45,328 nucleotides of DNA from Paracoccaceae bacterium (GTDB lineage Bacteria; Pseudomonadota; Alphaproteobacteria; Rhodobacterales; Rhodobacteraceae): NCBI GenBank assembly GCA_029246285.1, contig JAQWNW010000001.1, positions 1-45,328 of the forward strand, given 5' to 3'. Under the pieces are notes generated by a model that saw only the letters and a program-made list of their open reading frames with translations, was not told where the DNA came from and ran no database searches. Shown piece after piece: positions 25,349 through 34,373 of this stretch. Numbering within the stretch: the first letter of the stretch is position 1; each line of letters begins with the position of its first letter. Position numbers and translations under genes: made by a program.

Positions 25349-25650
25349 TATTATGCCCTTTCAATTATTCAAAAACTTAAAACTAGAAAAACAGTTACGT
25401 CTAGACCAAATTTAAAAATTTAGAAAAATTTTTTTCAATAACATAAAATTAGATTTTTGACATTAAATTGAAATGAAGAATTAAAGTAACAGTAACGGCA
25501 AGAAAAACAAAGTTATGCTACTCTGGGCATGATGCAGGTAACACGTTTCTAGTTTTAAATTACAGAGCAATATTGCTTTATTGCACTTGCAAAAAAAACT
25601 TTTTACGTGTTTTTTAACTTAATCTTACAGGTCTGAAAACAGGTATAAAA
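25349..25650 (+). promoter_or_regulatory. 302-bp divergent intergenic region with candidate promoter and structured leader
   Basis: Plus strand: a perfect TTGACA at 25457-25462 with a weak -10 (ATTAAA, 25480-25485), implying a leader of about 160 bases before the ATG at 25651. The leader holds AACACGT (25540-25546) complementary to ACGTGTT (25605-25611), the latter running into a T-tract. Between them lie a 12-base palindrome AGCAATATTGCT (25566-25577) and TTGCA-CT-TGCAA (25581-25592). I could not match it to a known riboswitch. The palindromes could instead be operators for both divergent genes. Confidence 0.35.
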
Positions 25651-26853
25651 ATGAAAAATTATTTTGCCAAAAGAATGGATAACGTCAACCCTTCAGCTAT
25701 CGACGAGTTGTTAGCTCTTGGCGCAGATCCGTCTATTATTTCATTTGGCGGGGGGTATCCTGACGCCTCACTTTTTCCAAAACAGATGCTAAACCAGGTG
25801 TTTAACGAGATAATAAATGATCCAACAGGATCAACCATGCAATATGCTCCTTCTGATGGGCTGCCAACTCTGCGAGAAAAAATTGCAACCTTGATGAATG
25901 AAGATGGGACACCCTGCTCCATAGATGATATTTTGGTCCTCCAAGGTTCACAGCAAGGTATTGATCTAGCTGCAAGGATGTTAATCAATCCTGGTGATAC
26001 CCTAATAACTGAGGACCCCACATTTTTGGGAGCTTTGCTAGCATTTAATCCAAATCAACCTAATTATGCTGCTATTCCAATGGACGAAAACGGTATGAAA
26101 ATGGATGTTCTGGAAGAAACTCTAAAGTCAAACCCAAAGAGCAAATTAATTTATACCATACCTGACTTTCAGAACCCAACGGGGGTTACAATGAGTATTG
26201 AGAGGCGCAAAGAATTAATAAACTTGGCTAACTTTTATGACGTAATTATTCTCGAAGACACTCCTTATCGACACATTCGATTTGAAGGACAAAACTTACC
26301 TACGCTAAGATCACTAGATACTGAAAATCGCGTAATTCATCTTGGTAGCTTTTCCAAGATTTTAGTACCTGGTTTGCGAATTGGGTGGGCACTCGCTGAA
26401 AAAAGTCTTCTTAAAAAAATGAGTTTGTTAAAAGTTGCTGCGGATACGCAAACATCTACACTTAACATGGCTGCAACAAACCTGTTCCTTGAACGTTTCG
26501 ATCTATTTTCTCATATTGAGAAACTTAGGCATGCTTACTTAATCAAAAAAGAGTTAATGCTAAAAGAAATCACAAAACACTTCCCAAAAAATATTAAAAT
26601 AACAAACCCCAGCGGTGGATTATTCACTTGGGTAACATTTGACACAACCTTTGATACAACTCAGTTTATGAAAGAAATAGCGCTCTCAGAAGCCAAAGTT
26701 GCATACGTTCCAGGAGGAAGTTTTTTTCCAGTAAAAGAGCAACGACACCATGCACGAATAAATTTTTCTTCCCAACCTGAAAACTTAATAAAAAAAGGTA
26801 TTGAAGCCTTAGGGCAGTCAATTAGGAATTATGAAAAAAGAAATACTAATTAA
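25651..26853 (+). CDS. PLP-dependent aminotransferase, 2-aminoadipate/MocR-domain type (LysN-like)
   Basis: 400 aa. FGGGYPDASLFP near the N-terminus, YAPSDGLPTLR, QNPTGVTMS and the PLP lysine K236 in GSFSKILVPGLRIGW are typical of the alpha-aminoadipate/multisubstrate aminotransferase subgroup related to MocR regulators. There is no winged-helix N-terminus, so it is an enzyme, not a regulator. AGG lies 8 bases before the ATG. It may channel amino-acid products of the neighbouring pathway; the substrate range in this group is broad. Confidence 0.88.
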   Translation: MKNYFAKRMDNVNPSAIDELLALGADPSIISFGGGYPDASLFPKQMLNQVFNEIINDPTGSTMQYAPSDGLPTLREKIATLMNEDGTPCSIDDILVLQGSQQGIDLAARMLINPGDTLITEDPTFLGALLAFNPNQPNYAAIPMDENGMKMDVLEETLKSNPKSKLIYTIPDFQNPTGVTMSIERRKELINLANFYDVIILEDTPYRHIRFEGQNLPTLRSLDTENRVIHLGSFSKILVPGLRIGWALAEKSLLKKMSLLKVAADTQTSTLNMAATNLFLERFDLFSHIEKLRHAYLIKKELMLKEITKHFPKNIKITNPSGGLFTWVTFDTTFDTTQFMKEIALSEAKVAYVPGGSFFPVKEQRHHARINFSSQPENLIKKGIEALGQSIRNYEKRNTN

Positions 26854-26951
26854 TTAATAATTTTTAGAACTTAATTACAGATGTAAAAGTGTCTTGAATA
26901 ACTCTATAAAAATTTGCTAAAGGATCGCGAAAAAGCAAGAAAAGAATTTCA

Positions 26952-27377
26952 ATGAGTGAGCCAAAAAAAACAACAAAACCAACGAAAGAAACAAGCGCTT
27001 CAGATTCAAAAAAAACTGTTGGAGAAAAAAAAGATAGTTCGAGCCAAGAGCCGTCAACTAACAAGTCAGAAAAGACACCAAAATCCGCATCGCAATCTTC
27101 AATAAGCCATTTCTCAAGCGTATCTACTCCCGCCTACAGATCTGGTTGGGACAATATATTTGGGAATAAGAATAGCTCAAAAAGCAGTGTCACGAAGAGT
27201 GAAGGCAAGGCACATAAGGAGTTTGTATTGAACGATGACGAAATAGATAAAAAATTAAGACAAGCTATTTACGAAGCATTCTCCAGCAAAGCCAAAGACG
27301 AGGGCTTAGAATTGCCAAAATCCAGGGAAAGAGGCATCATAGAATATAATATAAGGTGTAAATTTAACAAAACGTAG
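26952..27377 (+). CDS. Hypothetical protein with disordered Lys/Ser-rich N-terminus
   Basis: 141 aa, family not recognised. Residues 1-50 are low-complexity, rich in K/S/T/E, and likely disordered. A short ordered motif, STPAYRSGWDNIFGN, follows about residue 58. After another Ser/Lys linker comes a helical C-terminal part (about 90-141, from FVLNDDEIDKKLRQAIYEAF). The ordered motif looks like a docking or recognition element of a conserved alphaproteobacterial small protein, but I cannot name it. No strong Shine-Dalgarno is seen. It sits between two PLP enzymes on the same strand. Confidence 0.65.
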   Translation: MSEPKKTTKPTKETSASDSKKTVGEKKDSSSQEPSTNKSEKTPKSASQSSISHFSSVSTPAYRSGWDNIFGNKNSSKSSVTKSEGKAHKEFVLNDDEIDKKLRQAIYEAFSSKAKDEGLELPKSRERGIIEYNIRCKFNKT

Positions 27378-27515
27378 AGTTTGACTTTCCTCTTGTTTTA
27401 AACAAATAAAAAAAAATTTTTCTTTTACTCCAAAATTGATTTCAAGATAATTGCATTGCACTAAAGATGATGTAATGGCTAAGTATGTCTATGATCGGAA
27501 ATAGGAGAATATATT

Positions 27516-28910
27516 TTGGAAATAATAGATTATAAAAAATGGTCCAATAAAGCCACTGAATGGGGATCTAACTATCTTCTTGATCTAAAAAACAAACCGG
27601 TTCGACCAAATATTGAACCAGGCTCAGTAGCATCATTACTACCTAACACTCCCCCAGAAGAAGCAGAAGATCCAGAATTAATTTTTAGTGATTTTGAAAA
27701 AATTGTACCAAATGCAATGACTCACTGGCAACATCCAAGATTCTTCGCATATTTTCCATCAAATGCTTCAGTAGCTTCTATTGTGGCGGAGCAATTAGTA
27801 AATACAATTGCTGCTCAATGTATGTTATGGCAGACCTCCCCAGCAGCAACTGAAATAGAAGAAGTTATGATACAGTGGCTACGCTCAGCCTTGGGATTAC
27901 CAAAATATTTCTCAGGTACAATCCATGATGCAGCAACTACTGCGACATTGTCAGCCGTACTAACTATGCGAGAACTGGCCCTAAATCATAAAGGATTGGA
28001 ACAGGGGCTGTTCGAACAAAAACCATTAAGAATCTACTCATCTGCTCAAACACATTCTTCAATAGATAAAGCCGTTAGGCTTTCGGGTATCGGACAAAAC
28101 AATCTTGTAAAAATAAAGACAGACGACAATTTTGCCATGCGTTCTGATCTTCTGGAAGAAGCAATCTTGGATGATATTGCAAATGATTTAAAACCAGCTG
28201 GAATAATAATTTGTATTGGCGGCACTTCAATCGGCGCATTTGATGATGTGAAATCAATAATCAAAATCGCAAAAAAGTATAAACTTTACACGCACGTCGA
28301 TGCTGCCTGGGCAGGGTCAGCAATGATTTGCCCCGAATATCGCTTATTATGGAAAGGTGTTGAGGAGGCAGATAGCATCGTATTCAATCCTCATAAGTGG
28401 CTCGGCGCTCAAGCCGACTGTTCTGTCCAATTCTTATCTAACCCCACTGCTCAAATTAACACACTGGGACTAAGGCCAGATTACCTGCAAACTTTAGAAC
28501 AGGATGAAGTAACTAACTTTAATGAATGGACAATACCGCTGGGACGCAGATTCAGAGCCCTCAAATTGTGGTTTTTGTTGAGAGCTTATGGCTTAAAAGG
28601 ACTACGCGAAATTATCCGGAATCATATAAAATGGGTTGAAGAGCTAGAAGAGAAGCTTAACTCAGACTCAAAATTTAAAGTTATTACAAACAGCAGATTA
28701 GCTTTATTTACATTTCAGTATGTACCAGTTGGTGAAGATGCAAACCAAGCAACCGAAGAGTTACTCAAAAGAATTAATAACGATGGTACAATTTATCTGA
28801 CCCAAACAACTCATGAAGGCAAATTTGTCATCAGAATGACTGCTGGACAATTTTATTGTACTCGAGAAGATATTATGACCGTTTACGAAGTTTTAAAAAA
28901 GCTAACATAA
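27516..28910 (+). CDS. Group II PLP-dependent decarboxylase (aromatic-L-amino-acid/tyrosine decarboxylase-like)
   Basis: 464 aa. The PLP lysine K294 is in NPHKWLGAQADCS. H180 (QTHSS), which stacks on PLP, and D262 (THVDAAWAGS) are present, as is the N-terminal THWQHPRFFAYFP block of the DDC family. It likely decarboxylates an aromatic or related amino acid, or acts as an aldehyde synthase as some relatives do. The start is a TTG with AGGAG 8 bases upstream; no ATG fits. It precedes the second DMGDH-like gene by 24 bp, and they are probably co-transcribed. Confidence 0.9.
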   Translation: MEIIDYKKWSNKATEWGSNYLLDLKNKPVRPNIEPGSVASLLPNTPPEEAEDPELIFSDFEKIVPNAMTHWQHPRFFAYFPSNASVASIVAEQLVNTIAAQCMLWQTSPAATEIEEVMIQWLRSALGLPKYFSGTIHDAATTATLSAVLTMRELALNHKGLEQGLFEQKPLRIYSSAQTHSSIDKAVRLSGIGQNNLVKIKTDDNFAMRSDLLEEAILDDIANDLKPAGIIICIGGTSIGAFDDVKSIIKIAKKYKLYTHVDAAWAGSAMICPEYRLLWKGVEEADSIVFNPHKWLGAQADCSVQFLSNPTAQINTLGLRPDYLQTLEQDEVTNFNEWTIPLGRRFRALKLWFLLRAYGLKGLREIIRNHIKWVEELEEKLNSDSKFKVITNSRLALFTFQYVPVGEDANQATEELLKRINNDGTIYLTQTTHEGKFVIRMTAGQFYCTREDIMTVYEVLKKLT

Positions 28911-28934
28911 CAGACTTTTAAGATAGGTATTGAA

Positions 28935-31334
28935 TTGAAATCATCATATCAAGCAGTAGTCATTGGAGGCGGTGTTGTAGGAGCATCTGTACTCTATCAT
29001 TTATCAAAATTTGGTTGGAAAGATGTCGCTTTAATTGAACGCTCAGAATTGACAGCTGGCTCAACTTGGCATGCCGCCGCAGGTTTTCACGCGTTGAATG
29101 GAGACCCTAATGTAGCAGCTTTACAAGGCTACACGATCAATCTTTATAAGGAAATAGAGAGAGAAAGTGGCATAAATTGTGGCATGCATATGACTGGGGG
29201 AGTGAATATCGTAACCAACCCAGACCGTTGGGAACAAGTAAAAGCTGGCTGGGCTACATTTCAAGCTATTGGGGTTGAAACTGCCCGATTAATATCTCCA
29301 ACTGAAGTGCAAGAGATTACAGGAGGGGTCATAAAAACAAGTGATGTTCTAGGTGGTCTTCATGATACAAACGAGGGTTATCTGGATCCCAATGGGACAA
29401 CACATGCTTATGTTGGCGCTGCAAAAAAACGTGGTGCTGACGTTGTCCTTAGAAATCGCGTTATAGAGCTAAATCAAAGACCAGACGGTAGTTGGGACGT
29501 AGTTACTGAAAAAGGAACTATCCGGTCTGAACATATAGTTAACGCTGGTGGGCTTTGGGCAAAACAAGTTGGGTTAATGGCAAACGTTGATTTGCCAGTA
29601 ACTCCAATGGAGCACCATTATCTTATAACAGAGCGATTTGAACCATTGAAGGCTTTAAAGGAGGAGCTTCCAACAATTGTCGATTTGGATGGATTTACCT
29701 ATACACGACAAGAACGTGACGGTTTATTACTAGGTGTTTATGAACAAAATCCAAAACATTGGAATATGGACGGTGCACCATGGGATTATGGAATGGATCT
29801 TATTCCCGAAGATATAGATCGTATTAGCAATGAATTGGCAATCGGCTTTGAACGTTTCCCGGGTTTGGATAATGTAGGAATTAAGCGTTGGGTAAATGGT
29901 GCATTTACTTTTGCCCCTGATGGGAATCCTCTTGTTGGCCCAGTTGGTCCAAAAGGTTATTGGGTTGCATGTGGCGTAATGGCGGGATTCAGTCAAGGTG
30001 GTGGTGTTGGGAAAAGCCTTGCAGAATGGATGATTTATGGTGAACCGGAAAATGATATCTTTGGTATGGATATAGCTCGTTTTGGTGAACATCAGTCTAA
30101 CAGAGAATACATAAAGCAAACTACAAGCCAATTTTATTCCCGTCGTTTTGTTATGACTTACCCAAATGAGCAATTACCAGCTGGCAGACCTTTACGGGTC
30201 CCAGGTGCTTATGATGACATGACCACAGCGGGAGCTGTCTGGGGATGCCTTTGGGGATTAGAATTACCGCTATATTTTGCACCAAAAGATTTTAAAGAAC
30301 CTGGTACTATGAAGAGACCTAAATCTTTTAAGTATGTGGAAAAAGAATGCATGGCAGTCCAAGAAGCCTGTGGCCTTTTAGATATATCTGGATTTTCACG
30401 ATATGAAATATCAGGAGTTAAAGCTGAACAATGGTTAAACAAATTATTAGCTTGCAAGTTACCTAAGCCTGGGAAAATAAAATTAGCACCGATGCTAGGG
30501 TATGATGGACGTCTTAAGGGTGATCTGACTTGCCTCAATTGGGGAGATGGAACCTATTGGTTGATGGGATCTTATTATATGCGCCATTTTCATATGCGCT
30601 GGTTCAAGAAAAATATCGAACCTAATGTTATTATTCGGGACTTATCAGATACATTTGGAGGGTTTTCGTTAAATGGCCCAAATTCTCGCGATATTTTGAA
30701 AAAGATTACTAATTTTCCAATATCTGAAATGAAAATGATGGAATGTGCCGAAATAGATCTCGATTTGTTCAGAGTAAAAGTGTCAAGAATTTCGCTTTCA
30801 GGCGAATTGGCCTTTGAAATAAACTGCTTATCTTCTGAACATGCTGGCTTAAGAGATTTACTACTACGCACAGGAAAGACTTCTAAAATCAAAGAAATTG
30901 GTTTTGACGCAATGTTATCTTTAAGATTAGAGAAATCAATCGGGATTTGGAATGCAGATTTCACACAAAGTTACACTCCATCAATGACAGGCTTAGATAA
31001 ATGGTGCGATTGGAGCAAAAATAATTTTATCGGTTGTAATTCCAATCAAAGTTCTTCCAAATCAGATAAAAAATTAGCAATGTTGGAAATTGAATCAAAC
31101 GATGCAGATGCAACCGGCTTTGAGCCTGTATGGGTAAATGAGAAGGTAATTGGCATGACAACGTCAGGTGGATATGGCCACCGCATGAAAAAAAGTTATG
31201 CATTAGCAATGTTAGATCCAAATTATATAGAAATAAATAAAACAGTATTCGTGCATATTGTTGGCAAAAAAAGTCAAGCCAAGATAGTGTCGCTCTCTCC
31301 TTATGATCCAACTGGCGAACGAATGAGGATGTAA
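28935..31334 (+). CDS. Dimethylglycine/sarcosine dehydrogenase-like flavoprotein (DAO-GcvT), copy 2
   Basis: 799 aa, same architecture as the 22937-25348 product. FAD fold VVIGGGVVGASVLYHL, covalent-FAD His46 in AGSTWHAAAG, FAO_M linker, and a folate-binding GcvT domain (GELAFEINC). The two copies are clearly paralogous along their whole length but differ in substrate-side loops, suggesting different N-methyl substrates. The start is TTG with AGG 7 bases upstream. The MttB-like gene begins 3 bases after its stop, so both are expected to act in one pathway, such as stepwise demethylation of a betaine or methylamine. Confidence 0.92.
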   Translation: MKSSYQAVVIGGGVVGASVLYHLSKFGWKDVALIERSELTAGSTWHAAAGFHALNGDPNVAALQGYTINLYKEIERESGINCGMHMTGGVNIVTNPDRWEQVKAGWATFQAIGVETARLISPTEVQEITGGVIKTSDVLGGLHDTNEGYLDPNGTTHAYVGAAKKRGADVVLRNRVIELNQRPDGSWDVVTEKGTIRSEHIVNAGGLWAKQVGLMANVDLPVTPMEHHYLITERFEPLKALKEELPTIVDLDGFTYTRQERDGLLLGVYEQNPKHWNMDGAPWDYGMDLIPEDIDRISNELAIGFERFPGLDNVGIKRWVNGAFTFAPDGNPLVGPVGPKGYWVACGVMAGFSQGGGVGKSLAEWMIYGEPENDIFGMDIARFGEHQSNREYIKQTTSQFYSRRFVMTYPNEQLPAGRPLRVPGAYDDMTTAGAVWGCLWGLELPLYFAPKDFKEPGTMKRPKSFKYVEKECMAVQEACGLLDISGFSRYEISGVKAEQWLNKLLACKLPKPGKIKLAPMLGYDGRLKGDLTCLNWGDGTYWLMGSYYMRHFHMRWFKKNIEPNVIIRDLSDTFGGFSLNGPNSRDILKKITNFPISEMKMMECAEIDLDLFRVKVSRISLSGELAFEINCLSSEHAGLRDLLLRTGKTSKIKEIGFDAMLSLRLEKSIGIWNADFTQSYTPSMTGLDKWCDWSKNNFIGCNSNQSSSKSDKKLAMLEIESNDADATGFEPVWVNEKVIGMTTSGGYGHRMKKSYALAMLDPNYIEINKTVFVHIVGKKSQAKIVSLSPYDPTGERMRM

Positions 31335-31337
31335 TCT

Positions 31338-32879
31338 ATGACTAAATCTGGTAAATCAAGACGCTCTGGGGGTAGAAAAAAAGCTCTTGAAAAAAGTTTA
31401 GCTCCAACAAGAAAACCAAATTATAGACAATTAAGACATCCGTTTGCCCCACAAAAAATTTTTAGTGAAGACGAAATCAACAATATTCACGAAACAGCAT
31501 TAAAGGTATTAGAAGAGCTTGGCATTAAAGTCCTTCTACCCGAAGCCAGAGATATTTTTGAGAGGGCCGGTGCTCGCGTTCAGGATGAAATGGCTTTCAT
31601 TGGCAGAGATATTGTAAGCACTTCTTTAAATAATGCCCCAAACTCTATTAAATTGTGTGCAGCCAATCCTCAACGTGCTTTGACTTATGAAGATGGCGCT
31701 TTGATATTCTCTCCAGGAGCAGGTTGTCCAAATGCAACTGATCGTAAACGTGGACGAAGACCAGGTGATTTAAACTCTTATATAGAAACTCTAAAATTAC
31801 ATCAAAGCTTTGATGTTATACACAAATTGGGACCGTCTGCTGAACCTCAAGATGTACCAACTTACCTACGCCACTATGCAACGATGCAGGCGCAAATGGA
31901 ATTTTCCGATAAACCAATGTTTGTTTATGCTCGTGGGTCAAAACAAACTGAACAGTCTTTTGAAATGATCCGTATAGCTTTAAATTTGAGCGAAGAAGAC
32001 TGGAATAAGGGTGTTTGGGGAACCACTGTAATTAATTCAAACTCACCAAGAATGTTAGATAAACCAATGGCACAAGGAATTATTGATTTTGCTCGGGCAA
32101 GACAAATGAGTATAATAACACCTTTCTGCTTGGCTGGCGCTATGGCACCTATAACTGTTTCAGGCGCATTGACATTACAACATGCTGAAGCACTTGCCGG
32201 GATTGCCTTGGCACAGTTAGTGAATTCTGGAGCCCCAGTTAGTTATGGGGGTTTTGCCTCTAATGTTGATATGAAATCTGGTTCTCCTGCATTTGGAACG
32301 CCCGAGCACATTAAAATGCAAATTGGTTCTGGACAACTGGCAAGGCATATCAACCTACCATGGAGATCAGCAGCTGGTTCTGCTTCTAATATTGCAGACG
32401 CACAAGGAGCAACTGAAAATATATCCGGTGTGTGGGGTGCTTTAATGGCCAATGCAACTCTAACAATTCATGCCGCAGGTTGGTTAGAAGGTGGCTTAAC
32501 ATTCGGATACGAGAAGTTCATCACAGATATTGAGGCATTACAAACAGTAGCTGAATTATGTAAAAAAACTGAAGCGACAGATTCTGAAATCGGATTTGAT
32601 GCCATAAAACATGTAGATCCTGGAGGTCATTTTTTTGCAACGCAGCACACAATGGAGCGTTACTCCACTGAATTTTATTCTCCAATTGTATCTGACTTAT
32701 CAAATAATGGCTCCTGGATTAAATCTGGGTCTAAAACTGCAACTGAACGCGCAACGGGTATTTGGGAAAGCACCCTGCAAAACTACGTTCAACCAACAAC
32801 AGGTCATGCAGTGCCCGAACGCTTAGCAAACTTTATAGAAAAACGAACTTCAGAGGGTGGTGCGCCAATAATGGAGTAA
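31338..32879 (+). CDS. MttB superfamily methyltransferase (non-pyrrolysine)
   Basis: 513 aa. A basic N-terminal tail (KSRRSGGRKKALEK) precedes the trimethylamine-methyltransferase barrel. Family-like blocks are SPGAGCPNATD, ITPFCLAGAMAPIT and the GAPVSYGGFASNVDMK region. The frame is open to a TAA with no internal TAG, so it belongs to the non-pyrrolysine branch, whose characterised members demethylate quaternary amines such as glycine betaine or proline betaine. Those need a corrinoid protein, and none is encoded in this window. GAGG lies in the end of the preceding gene, so translation is coupled. Confidence 0.88.
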   Translation: MTKSGKSRRSGGRKKALEKSLAPTRKPNYRQLRHPFAPQKIFSEDEINNIHETALKVLEELGIKVLLPEARDIFERAGARVQDEMAFIGRDIVSTSLNNAPNSIKLCAANPQRALTYEDGALIFSPGAGCPNATDRKRGRRPGDLNSYIETLKLHQSFDVIHKLGPSAEPQDVPTYLRHYATMQAQMEFSDKPMFVYARGSKQTEQSFEMIRIALNLSEEDWNKGVWGTTVINSNSPRMLDKPMAQGIIDFARARQMSIITPFCLAGAMAPITVSGALTLQHAEALAGIALAQLVNSGAPVSYGGFASNVDMKSGSPAFGTPEHIKMQIGSGQLARHINLPWRSAAGSASNIADAQGATENISGVWGALMANATLTIHAAGWLEGGLTFGYEKFITDIEALQTVAELCKKTEATDSEIGFDAIKHVDPGGHFFATQHTMERYSTEFYSPIVSDLSNNGSWIKSGSKTATERATGIWESTLQNYVQPTTGHAVPERLANFIEKRTSEGGAPIME

Positions 32880-32907
32880 TAAGTTTTAAATTTATTGTTA
32901 TTAATAC

Positions 32908-33525
32908 TTATTTATAGACAAATTGCGCACTTGGCCGTTCCATTACTAAATCAGCTATACGTTTAACATTTGAAAATTCATTAACACTTGGATGTCCACG
33001 ATCGGGGGCCAACCATGTGGTTAGCATCAATAAATAGAGATCTGCTGCACTGAAAGTATCGCCCAACACCCATTTATTATTACCAATCTGATCATTTATA
33101 ACACCCCATGTCTCACGCAATCTTCTTATTCCACGTCTTTGGGCACTATCCTCATCTAATGGTAAATCAACAAAACGATCTGGATAATAATTTGTTTGAA
33201 ACGCTGTTTGAACAGAGTTGGAGAAATAAATGAGGGTCTGCAGAAATAATCCTCTATTTGGGTCAGTTATTTTTGGCCCAAGTTTTTTTTCTGAATGACG
33301 ATCGCATAGAAATATTGTTATCGCCGCGCATTCATATATGCCCGTGTTTTCATACAGAAGAACAGGCACCCATCCATTAGGATTGACTTTTAATTGTTCT
33401 GCCGGCCTTGGTTTGGTTCTATCTTTTGTTGATTGAATTAATTCATAGGGTTGGCCTAACTCTTCAAGAACCATTTGAACACCCTGAGCAGCACTACCTT
33501 CATCATAAAATAATTTGTAACTCAT
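32908..33525 (-). CDS. Glutathione S-transferase family protein
   Basis: 205 aa. N-terminal thioredoxin-like domain (about 1-80) with a VNPNGWVPVLL cis-Pro segment and an E-C pair in place of the usual E-S (YECAAI, about 64-69), followed by an all-helical domain with FSAADLYLLMLTTW. Bacterial members of this type conjugate or reduce electrophiles. AAGGA lies about 8 bases before the ATG. It converges on the MttB-like gene and precedes nothing obviously linked; the substrate is unknown. Confidence 0.88.
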   Translation of the reverse strand: MSYKLFYDEGSAAQGVQMVLEELGQPYELIQSTKDRTKPRPAEQLKVNPNGWVPVLLYENTGIYECAAITIFLCDRHSEKKLGPKITDPNRGLFLQTLIYFSNSVQTAFQTNYYPDRFVDLPLDEDSAQRRGIRRLRETWGVINDQIGNNKWVLGDTFSAADLYLLMLTTWLAPDRGHPSVNEFSNVKRIADLVMERPSAQFVYK

Positions 33526-33567
33526 AGTTTTTTCCTTCCAGACACTTCAGAATTATTTAGTGCGAAT

Positions 33568-34293
33568 TCAATATGTCCAATTTTCCGTATACGGTCGCAA
33601 TTCTATCTCATTGCTCCAAGCTGATTTAGGTTGTAAATGGGTCAACCAATAGCTCTCTGCTACATCATGAGGCTTAGCAAGATTTTCAGAATTATAATTA
33701 ACGCCATATGACTCTTTCATATAAGGAACGTCTAAATCGCAATCTAATCTAACATGGACAATATGAACGCCATTCTTTGCATATTCTTTAGTCAAACTTT
33801 GAGATAATGCCCGTAATCCAAATTTACCAATCGCATACAACGGGTGAGTGCTTGACCCACGATAAGCAGCCGTCGCACTTGAAAAAAATATACTTCCATT
33901 TTCTTGTTTTATCATTGTAGGCAAAACTGCTTTAGCTGCTGCAAATGCCCCCACCACTTCCAAATTATATACCTCTAAGAGCTGTTCGTAAGAAATCTCA
34001 AGAGGTTTACAAGCGGTAAAATCACCTCGTGCGTTGTAAATCAAGACTTCAATCTCACCCATTTTATTAATCACGTTAGCTATAGCAGACTCAATAGTTT
34101 CAGGACTTTGTGCATCTGCATAAAAATAATGACCATCCGTTCCTACTTGTTTAACTGCATTAAGTGCCTTGGCACTTCCCTCTAAAGAACGGGAGATCAG
34201 AGCTACATTATATCCTTGAAGTGCAAATTTTTTCGCAAGCGCTTGCCCAAGCCCTTCGCCAGATCCAATAATTACACATACAGGTCTCGTCAT
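33568..34293 (-). CDS. SDR family oxidoreductase
   Basis: About 241 aa from ATG 34293, which has GAGG 6 bases upstream; an extra 13-residue leader from an earlier codon is unlikely. Cofactor loop GSGEGLG (10-16), NARG in place of NAAG (88-91), FFSSATAAYRG, and catalytic Tyr153/Lys157 (YAIGKFG). The end, with LRPYTENW, resembles a divergent SDR group found next to GST genes in marine bacteria; the function is unassigned. It is 42 bp upstream of the GST on the same strand. Confidence 0.83.
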   Translation of the reverse strand: MTRPVCVIIGSGEGLGQALAKKFALQGYNVALISRSLEGSAKALNAVKQVGTDGHYFYADAQSPETIESAIANVINKMGEIEVLIYNARGDFTACKPLEISYEQLLEVYNLEVVGAFAAAKAVLPTMIKQENGSIFFSSATAAYRGSSTHPLYAIGKFGLRALSQSLTKEYAKNGVHIVHVRLDCDLDVPYMKESYGVNYNSENLAKPHDVAESYWLTHLQPKSAWSNEIELRPYTENWTY

Positions 34294-34373
34294 TAAAATC
34301 CTCATTTGAATAAGTAAGCATCTCTTATTCAATAACTATAATCAATAGAGACTTTATCGCAGAATAAAAGTTC

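Noticed and set aside
25490-25650. Glycine or SAM riboswitch upstream of the aminotransferase near the DMGDH-like gene
   Set aside because: I could not find the conserved cores of either class; only generic pairing is visible.
27378-27515. Terminator after the 141-aa protein (TTGTTTTAAACAA region)
   Set aside because: The possible stem is only a few A-T pairs and the run after it is mostly A on the coding strand.
29730-30173. Antisense 147-codon frame in the second DMGDH-like gene
   Set aside because: Shadow of conserved coding sequence with no start signals.
31338-32879. Pyrrolysine-containing trimethylamine methyltransferase
   Set aside because: The frame has no internal TAG, so it belongs to the non-pyrrolysine branch.
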